Assembly (NCBI GenBank): GCA_012034055.1
Contig: JAAUSG010000011.1
Span: 1-50,227, forward strand
DNA: 50,227 nt
Origin: Leptolyngbyaceae cyanobacterium RU_5_1
GTDB taxonomy: Bacteria; Cyanobacteriota; Cyanobacteriia; Leptolyngbyales; Leptolyngbyaceae
Direction of reading: 5' to 3'
Shown in pieces: positions 17,877-27,040 of this stretch; the stretch's first letter is position 1, and every line of letters starts with the position of its first letter. A program made the position numbers and the translations under genes. The notes under the pieces are model-generated. The model saw only the letters and a program-made list of their open reading frames with translations. It made no database searches and was not told the origin of the DNA.

Positions 17877-20291
17877 CTACGCTTCATCCGAGCTAGCTGG
17901 AAGGTCACTGGCACCTGAATCAGCATCGGCAACAGCAGGAATGGCTTTGCCAGTCCGCTCTCGCCACCAGGACAGTAGACTGCTGGCAATAAATATGCTG
18001 GTGTACAAACCAGTACCAAAGCCAATAATTTGAGCCAGGGCAAAGTATTTGAGGGTTTCGCCGCCAAACAGCAGCAGGGCAAACAGAGTGAGCAGGACGA
18101 TGAAGGCGATGTTCAGCGATCGCGTCAGGGTCTGGTTAACGGCATCATCAACAACGTCGCTGAAGGGGCGATCGGGGTTCAGGTCAAGCAGTTCGCGGAT
18201 GCGATCGTAAATCACTACGGTGTCGTTGACTGAGAAGCCAGTAATGGTCAACAGCGCCACAATGAACAGGCTATCGACTTCTACGTGCAGCGGGGACAAG
18301 CCCAGAATCGAAAAGATGCCCAGGGTAATCAGGACGTTGTGGAACAGGGCCACGATCGCAAACACGGCAAAGTCTAACTGGTATCGGATGCTGATATAGA
18401 TGACAATGCCGGCGAAGGAGACCAGCAGCGCCAGCAATCCAGAGGTGAGGAGTTGACGACCAATCGTGGGACCGACCGTTTCAATCTGCGTCCTTTTCGG
18501 GTCAAAAGCGCCAATTTTCTCAGTCAGAGCTGACTGCAGGGCGGTGCGCTCATTCACGTCTAAATCTTGCGTGCGCACCGAGAAGGCGTGCTTCTCATCT
18601 CCCAAAATTTGGATACTGCTGTTCCCCAGTCCTTTGGTAACCAGGACATCCCGCACATCATCCAGGGAAATGGGGCGACAGTTCTCAGGTTTAGTGCAAT
18701 CCAGCTCAAACTGCAGCTTGGTACCGCCGACAAACTCCAAACTTGGGCGCAAGGGACTTCCCAACTGCTGCCAGGAGATTCCCATTGCAACCATACCGCT
18801 CAGAATTGCAACGGCTGAAAGCGTCCACCAAACCTTGCGGGTTTTGTTCACGTTCAGTCGGCGCTGACTGCTCTGCAGTTCCTGAGCTGACGCAGACGGG
18901 TTATATAGAAAAAATCTTAGCTGACGGAATGCCGGAAATCCGATCGCCGTCATCAGTAGGGTGCGGGTACAGGTCACCGCTGTAAAGAAGCTGACCAGCA
19001 CACCCAGTGCTAGCGTCACGGCAAACCCTTTCACCAATCCGGAGCCGAGCCAGATCAGGGCAACACAGGCGATCGCCACTGTGACGTTGCCATCCAGAAT
19101 GCTGGAAAAGGCGCGGTAGAACCCTGCTTCAACCGAACGATACAGCGATTTGCCCGCCCGCAATTCCTCCCGTGTCCGTTCCGAAATCAGCACATTCGCA
19201 TCCACCGCCATCCCGATACTGAGGATGAAGCCAGCAACACCCGGTAGTGTCATGGTTACACCCAGCAGCGCAAAGCCAGCCCAGGTGAGTAAGGCGTAGA
19301 TCACCAGGGTCAGATCGGCGATCGTGCCGGGTAAGAGGTAGTAGATACCCAGGAATAAAAACACAAATATCAGGCTGCCAAGACTGGCGCTAATGCTGCG
19401 CTCAATGCTATCTCGTCCCAGAGTTGCGCCCACTGTCCGGTTTTCGACCACGGCAACCGGAAAGGGTAAGGCCCCACCCCGGAGCTGCACGGCGATGTCC
19501 TGGGCCCGTTGGGTCGAAAAGTTTCCCTGGATAATCGCATTGCCACCTGCAATCCCCGTTTGGGCGTACTGCACATCCACGGTGTAGGCAAAGTCTGCGC
19601 TAATTGGCGCACCATCCAGAAAGATGCCTAACGTGCGTCCGGTACCGGCAATGCTTTTGGTCAGTTCGGCAAACAGCTCCCCCCCACGCGGATCAAACCT
19701 GAGCGCCACATTCCAAACATCCGCTCCCACATTGGCAGGCGCAGGGTAGGCATCTTTCAGGTATTTGCCAGTCAGTTCGGTGGGGGCAAACAGGGCAGCG
19801 ATCGCCTCATTCGTCGCCTTCAACTCTGCTTGGTTCTTCGCGATCGCTGCCGGATCCTTCTCCTTCGCCTTCCTCAGTGCCTCCTGCCGCTCCAGCTTCT
19901 CCCGCAAATTCCGTCGTTCGATCTCCATCTGAACTTCGGTTCCAGGCTTTTGTTTGCGGAAATCGAGCTGTGCCGTTCCTCCCAACACTCGTTCCGCCTG
20001 TTCAGGGTCACTCACACCCGGAAGCTGCACCAAAAGCTGATCTTTACCCACCGTTTGCACCACCGATTCAGACACGCCCAGCCCATTAATTCGACCTTCA
20101 ACCACTCGCTGCACGGCTTCCAGGTCACGCTGGGAAATTTCCTTAATTTCTGCCGTTGGTTTGACCTGCAGCGTAAGCTGTGAGCCACCTTGCAGATCCA
20201 ATCCAAGCAAGACCGGAACCTTGACGATCACCACGATCGCTGCCAGCACCAAAACCAGAATCAGACCCAGTAACCAACGCTGTCTACCCAT
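17877..20291 (-). CDS. secDF: SecD-SecF fusion, protein translocase auxiliary subunit
   Basis: An 804-residue RND-type membrane protein that uses the proton motive force to drive late steps of Sec export. Residues 1-480 are SecD: first helix, LGLDLQGGSQLTLQV, a large periplasmic P1 domain, and a C-terminal membrane bundle with GVAGFILSIGMAVDANVLISER. Residues 481-804 are SecF: VWWTLSAVAILSG, SLEFVGGTKLQFEL, and the closing bundle with TITGFSVNDTVVIYDRIRE. In most cyanobacteria these are two adjacent genes. Here no stop separates them, and a GTG codon at 18851 sits exactly where SecF would begin. A true fusion or a junction indel are both possible. Confidence 0.9.
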   Translation of the reverse strand: MGRQRWLLGLILVLVLAAIVVIVKVPVLLGLDLQGGSQLTLQVKPTAEIKEISQRDLEAVQRVVEGRINGLGVSESVVQTVGKDQLLVQLPGVSDPEQAERVLGGTAQLDFRKQKPGTEVQMEIERRNLREKLERQEALRKAKEKDPAAIAKNQAELKATNEAIAALFAPTELTGKYLKDAYPAPANVGADVWNVALRFDPRGGELFAELTKSIAGTGRTLGIFLDGAPISADFAYTVDVQYAQTGIAGGNAIIQGNFSTQRAQDIAVQLRGGALPFPVAVVENRTVGATLGRDSIERSISASLGSLIFVFLFLGIYYLLPGTIADLTLVIYALLTWAGFALLGVTMTLPGVAGFILSIGMAVDANVLISERTREELRAGKSLYRSVEAGFYRAFSSILDGNVTVAIACVALIWLGSGLVKGFAVTLALGVLVSFFTAVTCTRTLLMTAIGFPAFRQLRFFLYNPSASAQELQSSQRRLNVNKTRKVWWTLSAVAILSGMVAMGISWQQLGSPLRPSLEFVGGTKLQFELDCTKPENCRPISLDDVRDVLVTKGLGNSSIQILGDEKHAFSVRTQDLDVNERTALQSALTEKIGAFDPKRTQIETVGPTIGRQLLTSGLLALLVSFAGIVIYISIRYQLDFAVFAIVALFHNVLITLGIFSILGLSPLHVEVDSLFIVALLTITGFSVNDTVVIYDRIRELLDLNPDRPFSDVVDDAVNQTLTRSLNIAFIVLLTLFALLLFGGETLKYFALAQIIGFGTGLYTSIFIASSLLSWWRERTGKAIPAVADADSGASDLPASSDEA

Positions 20292-20330
20292 GTTGTAATC
20301 CCCGTAACAAACGCTATGATAACGCCTCTT

Positions 20331-20405
20331 GGAAGGCGGAGGATTGGAGATTGGAGATTGGAGATTGGAGATTGGAGATTGAGGATTGAAGATTGAGGAT
20401 TGAAA
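20331..20405. repeat. GGAGATT/GAGGATT heptamer array
   Basis: About ten tandem seven-base units (GGAGATT changing to GAGGATT and GAAGATT) upstream of secDF. The remaining bases to 20503 hold a few more AATCTGC-type repeats and nothing else recognised. Confidence 0.8.
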
Positions 20406-20503
20406 AGAACTTGGTCAGTGTGTAGTGTTGCTGATCGCTGATGGCGTTTGGATGGGGAATCACTCAATCCCAAATCTGCAATCTAAAATCTGCAATCTAA
20501 AAT

Positions 20504-22782
20504 TCAATAACACGCTTTAGCATAATCAACAGGGACAAAGGTATAGCCAGAGTGTGAGCATTTGGGAACAACTTTAATCAGTGTGTTCAGTTCCTCGCGG
20601 CGATCGCTACCATTAAACTGAATTGTTCCGGTTGCACCTTTAGCTTTGAAGTTGGGATTTGCCAGTACCTGTTGTATGCCTACTCGACTGGGGTGAGCTT
20701 GTTGGTTCAGGGCTTCAACCAATACCTGCACGGCATCGTAGGAGGTAGCCGTGCGGATGCCAACATCCCCTTTCCAATACTGCCGCGCTGCTCTGGAAAA
20801 TTTAGGGTTGGGGCTGCTCAGGGGATGCCAGAAAGCACTGACGACAAATCGATTCAGGGCCGCTTTGCCAACTTGTCCCAGGGTTTCCGTGTCATACAGG
20901 GTGCTTGCACCTAAAACCCAATCTTGACCGCGATTTTCTTCAATCAGGCTGAGGGCATTGGGAAAGGTGTAGCGATAGGTATGACCGTCGGGAAAGACTG
21001 CCAGCGCGGTTGCTCCCTGCTGGTGGGCGCGAGCGATCGCGGACTTCGCATCAAAGTCAGCCAACGACAGGTTCGGATCGGCGACAATCTGTCCTCCTGC
21101 AACGGCAAGCTGTTGGGCAAATTGCTGCTGCATTGAGAGACTGAACTCACTGTCGGGGTTGTAAAAAACAGCCACTTTCAAGGGAGAGGGCGGCGACTGT
21201 TTGATCAGGTGGTCGATCAGCATTTTGGCGGCCAGGCGGGTTGTCCAGGTGGTGCGAAAAAAGACATGATCCGGCCGCTGGCTCTGCGCCGATAGACTGT
21301 CTGCAACACTGGTGGGGGATACCAGCACGAGCTGATGATCTTGATAGGTCGGCAGCACGGCGACTGTGACCTCACTGGCATAGTGACCCACCACGCTTAA
21401 AACGCCCGATCGCTGCACCAACGCATTGGCAATGTGTTGTGCTTGAGTCGGGTCGTTGCCATCATCCGCAAGCACAACCCGCAAGTTGACGCCTTGTTGA
21501 ATCGCTTGATCCTGGGCCTGGGCCACTCCCCAGAGTATTTGTTGTCCAACCGAGGAGCGGCTGGGCGTACTGATCGGAACGATCGCGGCAATGGTGTAGA
21601 CCGGAGATTGGGCCGTCTGCAGCGTGCTAACCCTGGCATTATTCAGGTAAATCAGGGTTTCTGGATCACGCTCCTTAGTCCAGGCTTGAGTGAACCAGAG
21701 TTTTGCTTTGGGGTAATTTCCTGTGGTAAATGCTTCAACCCCCCGTTGTTTGTCGGACAACGCCGGACTGAAATCTGGCAGCAAGATCTCTTCCCCACAG
21801 CTCAAATGGTCGCCGATGTGGGAATCACACACCGGAAGATGGGTTCTGATGTGGTGGGTGTAAGCAATCAGAGCCGCCGCGATCGCTGACACCGTGACTG
21901 TCCCGGCTACTCGCCGCCAGGGAAATTTGCGCTGAATCCGCTGCAAAATAACTTGGGCTGTTTTCGGACGGTCTTTGGGAGACACCGCCATCAGGTCGTC
22001 AATCAGCTTTGCCAGTCCAGGAGAAATTGGTTGCCGGGTTTTCTGGTGCCAGTGCTGCAGGTTCAGCTTGTTGGGATGTTGGCCCGTGAGTAGGTGGACA
22101 ACGGTTCGTCCCAGCGCAAAGAAGTCAGATTGGGGCACGGCTCGCCCTCCAATTGTTCGGGAGCAGTATAGCCGCCGGAGTAAACAATCGTCACCCTGCT
22201 ATTGCCAATCACGGTTTCAGTCAACTGCCGTGCAGTACCAAAGTCGATTAGCACCAGTTGCCCACTGGTTTGCAACATGATGTTGGACGGCTTGATGTCG
22301 CGATGAAACAGATTTTTTTGGTGAATAAACAGCAGAATTTTGGTGATTTGAGTTAACCAATTGATCGCCTGAGCTTCAGTAATCGCTCCATGCTGCTCCA
22401 GCCACTGTTCCAGAGTTTGCCCCTGAATTTTCTGCATCACCAGACAGCGCAATGGCGGCTTGTCGTTTAAGCAAATGGAAAAGGCGTCTTCTCCTCTGGG
22501 AATCCCTTCATGGTTCAGGTTCGTCAGAATCTGATGTTCTTGTCGGAACAGTTTGAGAATCTGGGTGTCATCGTTGGTGACCACTTTTAGAACTTTGGGT
22601 GTGTCCTGATTCTGAAGATCCTGGACTTCAAAAACTTCGATGTAATGTCCGTTGCACTCGCGTAAGGGGGTGATCAAGCGGTAGCGATCGCGAATCAGCA
22701 ATGAAGTTCCACAGCTCTGGCAGCAGACGCCATCCTCTGAATTGTGGCGATGTTGACAGCGGGGGTTGATGCAGTAAGTCAC
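20504..22782 (-). CDS. Transmembrane Ser/Thr kinase with periplasmic ligand-binding domain, frameshifted
   Basis: A zinc-ribbon-like N-terminus (Cys 4, 9, 21, 24) precedes a complete kinase domain: Lys 66, HRDIKPSN from 160, DFG at 180-182 and GGYTAPEQ. The frame breaks after QLEG; adding one G at the CCC run 22145-22147 rejoins it to VPQSDFFALGRTVVHLL. A membrane helix (VAGTVTVSAIAAALIAY) follows. The large C-terminal domain resembles type I periplasmic binding proteins for branched-chain amino acids (AAIVPISTPSRSSVGQQILWG, VVGHYASEVT, TSYDAVQVLVEAL). Total is about 759 residues. It looks like a one-protein receptor kinase that senses an extracytoplasmic amino acid or similar ligand. The ligand is not known. 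Confidence 0.85.
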
Positions 22783-22804
22783 TGGAAGTTGGTGAAAGAT
22801 TACT

Positions 22805-22837
22805 AGATCCCCGACTTCTTGAAGAAGTCGGGGATCT
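22805..22837. repeat. GATCCCCGACTTCTT palindrome
   Basis: A near-perfect palindrome (AGATCCCCGACTTCTT and AAGAAGTCGGGGATCT around one base) between the NB-ARC gene and the kinase gene, both on the minus strand. It is a widespread cyanobacterial small repeat and could act as a transcription terminator or RNA processing hairpin. Confidence 0.65.
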
Positions 22838-22843
22838 GAGGAC

Positions 22844-24256
22844 TTAAGCGTTGGTTCGAGACCTTCTACTAAAGTATTTCATCACAACGGGCTGGAGGGT
22901 GAATGAGACTTCGCCATCGTCGCAGCATTTCTCTTTTTCGATCAGCGATCGCCGATCTAACGAGGACAGAGCCGCCACTAATTCTGAGTAGGATGCCTGC
23001 GGTAGGTGCGGTCGGAGCGTGTCAATACTCATCGGATTGCCGTCTTGAGCCAGACAGCCGAGGAGTTGCCGCTCTAACTCCGACAGAAACCTGGCCCGCT
23101 CTGCGATCGCCTGGTTCACCGGGTCAATGCCAATGATGGTGGTTTTCAAAGCGTCACTGACTTTGCTGTTAAAGAATTCTTGAATCGTCGTAGACACAAC
23201 ATTCAGTGCTAGCGGATTGCCGCGATAGAGGCGAATTAGTTGCTCCCACTCCGTCGGTTCCTCGACTAACCCTTTCGTTCGCAAGATTTCGTGCGCAGAT
23301 ATACCCAATCCAGCCAGTTTCCATGACTTCACGAGCGGCGTGCAGCCTTCCAGCACCGTCACCTCTTCCGGTTTTTCCCGACTGGTGATCACCAGGCAAC
23401 TTTGATGCCGTCCTTCACCAATCCGCTGCAGCAATTCGCCGTAGAGTTCGTATCCAGGTCGGTAGCATCCAGCGCGATCGCCCCCCAGCACCACTTCCCA
23501 ACCATCCAGGATCAGCAAAACGCGGGACTGGCGTAGAGCTTTGAGGAATCCAGAAACATCGAGACTGGGCAGGTTGATCGAATCAGGAGACAGACAGTGG
23601 ATCAGCTCGGACAAGAGTTCAGTTGGAGCGGGGGCGTGGTGTAGCGATCGACCAAATAATGAAGTCAAAAGGGGGCTAGGGGCTGGGGGGCTAGGGGGTT
23701 AGAGAGGGTTCTTTTTCCCTGGTCTCTACGAGTTGTTCTACCAGCTTCACCGCCAGAGCTGTTTTGCCAATCCCGCCCATGCCGATCAGCGCAATCAGAC
23801 GGTAGGGGTGATGGGGACTTTTCCTGGACGAACTGCCCACCAGCCACCGCTGCAACTCAGTCAGCTCTTCAGTCCGTCCATAGAAAACAGGGACATCCGG
23901 TGCACATCCCAATCCAGAAACAGGGTTGCTTCCTCGCTTCTTTGCGCAAGCATCTGCTCTGTTTCACTCGCGGCAGGCTTATATCCACGCTCGGCAACCT
24001 CTTCCCATGACAGCCTTAAAGCCTGACAGAACGCTTGAAACACTTCTGTCCGAATCGGTTTCCCTGCCAAGAATCGCTTCCAGGTGCCCAGGGAAACTCC
24101 AGCGGCAACCGTTTTTTCAATCTCCCAATTGCGCGTTGGATCCAGCGATCGACTGGACTCCCAGAGCCAGTGGGGAGACTCGACTTTCCAACCCCGCTCA
24201 TTCCGGGCCTGTTTAATTTTGACAAGTCCCTGCTCGGACGCTTTCAGAGCAGCCAC
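22844..24256 (-). CDS. NB-ARC domain signalling ATPase, interrupted by a frameshift and a heptamer insertion
   Basis: The N-terminal 110 residues form the cyanobacterial NB-ARC-associated helical domain (LKASEQGLVKIKQARNERGW, then SLGTWKRFLAGKPIRTEVF). It starts at GTG 24256 with AGGTGA upstream. A missing G at the CCC run 23908-23910 shifts the frame; restored, it reads DWGCAPDVPVFYGRTEEL, then the P-loop GMGGIGKTA. A CCCCTAG heptamer tract (23671-23702) then introduces a stop, and removing one C keeps the frame open. The rest holds VLLILDGWE (Walker B), CLVITSRE, GNPLALNVVST and a winged-helix end. Repaired length is about 470 residues. It lacks C-terminal sensor repeats. Confidence 0.8.
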
Positions 24257-24331
24257 GGCTACACATTCACCTCATGTTTCTCAATTGGGCGTTTCAATTC
24301 CCCTTTCTAGGGTAGCTCTCCAACTGAACCG

Positions 24332-24373
24332 AAACTGATCCCTTAGTGATCCAAAACTGATCTCCAGTGATCC
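24332..24373. promoter_or_regulatory. Tandem 20/21-bp direct repeats between divergent genes
   Basis: Two adjacent copies of a motif beginning AAACTGATC and ending AGTGATCC (24332-24352 and 24354-24373) differ at only three positions. They sit midway between the divergent NB-ARC and sigma-like genes, which is where a shared operator would be. This is a candidate regulator-binding site. Confidence 0.45.
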
Positions 24374-24487
24374 GGAGTTGATGCGTCACGACTGTATAGG
24401 CATGTGATGCTAACTGTCATGGGTTGCACCAGAAGCAGCAAATGCTATTGAGCTTGTTTTAATTCGTGCCTTTGGAAGGAATTCTCT

Positions 24488-25168
24488 ATGCCCCACTCAG
24501 TTCACATCACCTCCCGAAAAACTGCCACCACTGAAACTGACTCAAGGGCTACTACCACTGACTTGGAAGACCAACTGCGCCAGCTCGTCAGCGCAGCCTG
24601 CAAGCATCCAGCCAAGAGCCATGCACGTCAGAAAGCCCTGACCCAAATTATTCGCCTCGTCTCAACCAGGTTGTGGAAGGAAAATACTCCCTACTATCAA
24701 GATGCACTGCAACAAACCTGGATCTATTTCTGCCACAACATCTGTGAAAGTGGGACTGGACAGCAATACGACCCCGATCGCGGCAGTATCATTGCCTGGC
24801 TCAACTTTTATCTTCGGAAACGACTGCAAGACTTCCGCTGCCGACCGTTCGAGATTTCCCTATCCCAGGATTCGGAGTCAGGAAAAGGATTCGATCCGCC
24901 TGATACCCGTGGCGATATTCCACCCATCCTGGACGAGGTGAGAGCATGGGCAGAAGCGGATGCGACTGGGGAACTGCGTAAAGTTCAGATCAAAAACCGT
25001 CCGGAGGTCAATTGCCGGGTCTTGATTTTGCGACGGCTGCCACCGGAAACCAGTTGGAAAGTACTATCGGAAGAGTTTGAGGTGACTGTTTCGACTTTGA
25101 GCAGTTTCTATCGGCGTCAGTGTTTGCCTCACTTGCGTAAATTTGGTCAATCTGAAGGATACTTGTAG
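24488..25168 (+). CDS. Sigma-70 family-like RNA polymerase sigma factor
   Basis: A 226-residue protein with the layout of cyanobacterial ECF-like sigma factors. A region 2-like helical part (ENTPYYQDALQQTWIYFCHNICE, DPDRGSIIAWLNFYLRKRLQDF) recognises the -10 element and melts DNA. An acidic linker follows, then a region 4-like helix-turn-helix near residues 178-215 (LILRRLPPETSWKVLSEEFEVTVSTLSSFYRRQCLPHLR). No anti-sigma factor is adjacent. It is divergent from the NB-ARC gene across a gap with tandem direct repeats. The start is ATG 24488 with GGAAGGA upstream, a good ribosome-binding site. Confidence 0.75.
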   Translation: MPHSVHITSRKTATTETDSRATTTDLEDQLRQLVSAACKHPAKSHARQKALTQIIRLVSTRLWKENTPYYQDALQQTWIYFCHNICESGTGQQYDPDRGSIIAWLNFYLRKRLQDFRCRPFEISLSQDSESGKGFDPPDTRGDIPPILDEVRAWAEADATGELRKVQIKNRPEVNCRVLILRRLPPETSWKVLSEEFEVTVSTLSSFYRRQCLPHLRKFGQSEGYL

Positions 25169-25246
25169 CTCGTGGCTTTAGTCAAAGTTGAAATTGAGCG
25201 CAATGAACCACAAAGACACCAAGAGATTTTGTGTTTTGTGCCTTAG

Positions 25247-25424
25247 TGGTTCTAAACTCAATACTTCTCAGTTAAGAATTTGGAGACTCTGCATCGATCC
25301 CCCCTAGCCCCCCTTATTAAGGGGGGAACTCTTACCCAACCTTGATTTGAAAGCCCCCCTTATTAAGGGGGTTGGGGGGATCTCTAGACTGACAACACTA
25401 AACCGAGAAGTATTGGTTCTAAAC
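25247..25424. mobile_element. Nested palindromic element with flanking direct repeats
   Basis: TGGTTCTAAAC occurs at 25247-25257 and 25414-25424, as a target duplication would. Inside, 11-bp inverted repeats (CAATACTTCTC at 25259-25269, GAGAAGTATTG at 25405-25415) enclose a second inverted pair, GATCCCCCC (25296-25304) and its complement ending at 25382. Within that lie two CCCCCCTTATTAAGGGGG hairpins. The second direct repeat contains the stop codon of pdhB. No protein is encoded. Confidence 0.6.
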
Positions 25425-26402
25425 CTTGAGCGCGACAATCTTCTGCACGGCTTCGACAATTTGGGCGGGCTGGACGATGGTCAGGCTTTCCAGGGTGCCG
25501 TTGTAAGGGGTGGGGATGTCTTGGGACGAGAGACGAATGACAGGGGCATCGAGTTCGTCAAAGAGGCGATCGCTAATAGATGCGACAATTTCCGCGCCAA
25601 TTCCACCGGTTCGCATACACTCTTCCACCACAATCACTCGATGGGTTTTGCGAATCGAAGCCCCGATCGTTTCAAAATCGAGCGGCTTGAGAGAGAGCAG
25701 ATCAATCACTTCGGGGTCATAGCCCTCTTTTTCCAGAGTTTTGAGGGCCTGGATGACGTGGTGGCGCATCCGAGAGTAGGTCAAGATGGTGACATCACTG
25801 CCTTCACGAACCACTTCGGCCTTGTCCAGTGGCAAGTAATACTCGTCGTCGGGCAGGTTTTCCTTCAGGTTGTAGAGCAACACATGCTCGAAAAACAGCA
25901 CCGGATTGTCATCCCGAATCGCAGATTTTAGCAATCCCTTGGCATTGTAGGGCGTTGAGCAGGCGACAATTTTTAGACCGGGAACGGCCTGGAAGTAGGC
26001 TTCCAATCGCTGCGAGTGTTCAGCACCCAACTGTCGCCCTACCCCACCCGGACCGCGAATCACCATCGGAATCTTAAAGTTGCCACCGGAGGTATAGCGC
26101 AACATTCCAGCATTGTTGGCAATTTGATTAAACGCCAACAGCAGGAAGCCCATGTTCATGCCTTCGATAATCGGGCGCAGTCCGGTCATCGCGGCTCCAA
26201 CTGCCATGCCGGTAAAGCTGTTCTCGGCGATCGGGGTATCGAGCAGGCGCAGTTCACCGTACTTCTGGTACAAATCTTTAGTGACCTTGTAGGAACCGCC
26301 ATAGTGCCCGACGTCCTCCCCCATCACAAGCACAGTGGGATCTTTTGCCATTTCTTCGTCAATTGCTGCGCGCAGGGCGTTGAAGAGAAGGGTTTCTGCC
26401 AT
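25419..26402 (-). CDS. pdhB: Pyruvate dehydrogenase E1 component subunit beta
   Basis: A 327-residue E1-beta subunit that, with E1-alpha (not in this window), uses thiamine diphosphate to decarboxylate pyruvate for acetyl-CoA synthesis. The sequence begins [41 protein letters not shown]. It has the cofactor-contact segment [36 protein letters not shown], and the transketolase C-terminal domain ([25 protein letters not shown]). The length is typical. The start is ATG 26402. Its 3' end lies in the direct repeat of a palindromic element. Confidence 0.95.
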   Translation of the reverse strand: MAETLLFNALRAAIDEEMAKDPTVLVMGEDVGHYGGSYKVTKDLYQKYGELRLLDTPIAENSFTGMAVGAAMTGLRPIIEGMNMGFLLLAFNQIANNAGMLRYTSGGNFKIPMVIRGPGGVGRQLGAEHSQRLEAYFQAVPGLKIVACSTPYNAKGLLKSAIRDDNPVLFFEHVLLYNLKENLPDDEYYLPLDKAEVVREGSDVTILTYSRMRHHVIQALKTLEKEGYDPEVIDLLSLKPLDFETIGASIRKTHRVIVVEECMRTGGIGAEIVASISDRLFDELDAPVIRLSSQDIPTPYNGTLESLTIVQPAQIVEAVQKIVALKV

Positions 26403-26499
26403 TAGTTCCTCAAGTGCTGAAAGTCAAACTCAATTTTAGAGCCAGTCAGATGCGATCGCCATGAGCGTACACAAAATTGCCGTAGTGTACAGCGCTCTC

Positions 26500-26508
26500 T
26501 GTTACAAT
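26500..26508 (+). promoter_or_regulatory. Possible extended -10 promoter
   Basis: TGTTACAAT is a good extended -10 (TGn then TACAAT) placed about 30 bases upstream of the DprA-like gene in the divergent gap from pdhB. A convincing -35 at normal spacing was not found. Confidence 0.35.
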
Positions 26509-26536
26509 AACTGCGTCGTTCAGCCGGATAGCATCT

Positions 26537-27040
26537 TTGAGTCAGTCCATTAATATTCCGAGAGTCGATGATTTTCTTCAGGAGTTAGCTACCATCCAGC
26601 AGACAGGCTCGAAGCGAATTGCCTTGCTGGGATCTCGTCATGTCCCAATTACCCACCAAAAACTGATCGAGGTCATGAGCTATGCCCTTGTTCTGGAGGG
26701 TAACCGGCTGATTACGTCGGGTGCAACGGGAACCAACTTAGCCGCCATTCGAGGTGCGATGCGGGCAGATCCGTCCCTGCTAACTGTTATTCTGCCACAA
26801 GGATTAGAGCGACAGCCGCGTGAATCTCGTGATCAGCTAGAGCAGGTGATGCACCTGGTTGAAAATCCCGACAATGACAATCTATCCCTGGCAGAAGCCA
26901 GCGCCCTGTGCAACCAGGAAATCATTTCCCGCTGCCAACAACTGATTTGCTTCGCCTTCCACGACAGTGCGACGCTGCTGAAAACCTGTCAAGATGCCGA
27001 AGACCAGCGCAAGATTGTGACGTTGTTCTATTTTGATTAG
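26537..27040 (+). CDS. DprA-like Rossmann-fold protein (DNA recombination-mediator protein A type)
   Basis: A 167-residue protein annotated in cyanobacteria as 'DNA recombination-mediator protein A'. It contains the DprA/LOG-type Rossmann elements RIALLGSRHVPITHQKLIEVMSYAL, GNRLITSGATGTNLAAIRGA and TVILPQGLERQPRES. It is much shorter than true DprA and lacks its other domains, so a nucleotide- or DNA-binding role is only by analogy. The start is TTG 26537; no in-frame ATG exists until residue 47. The 3' end overlaps the nagA start by eight bases, suggesting an operon. Confidence 0.75.
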   Translation: MSQSINIPRVDDFLQELATIQQTGSKRIALLGSRHVPITHQKLIEVMSYALVLEGNRLITSGATGTNLAAIRGAMRADPSLLTVILPQGLERQPRESRDQLEQVMHLVENPDNDNLSLAEASALCNQEIISRCQQLICFAFHDSATLLKTCQDAEDQRKIVTLFYFD

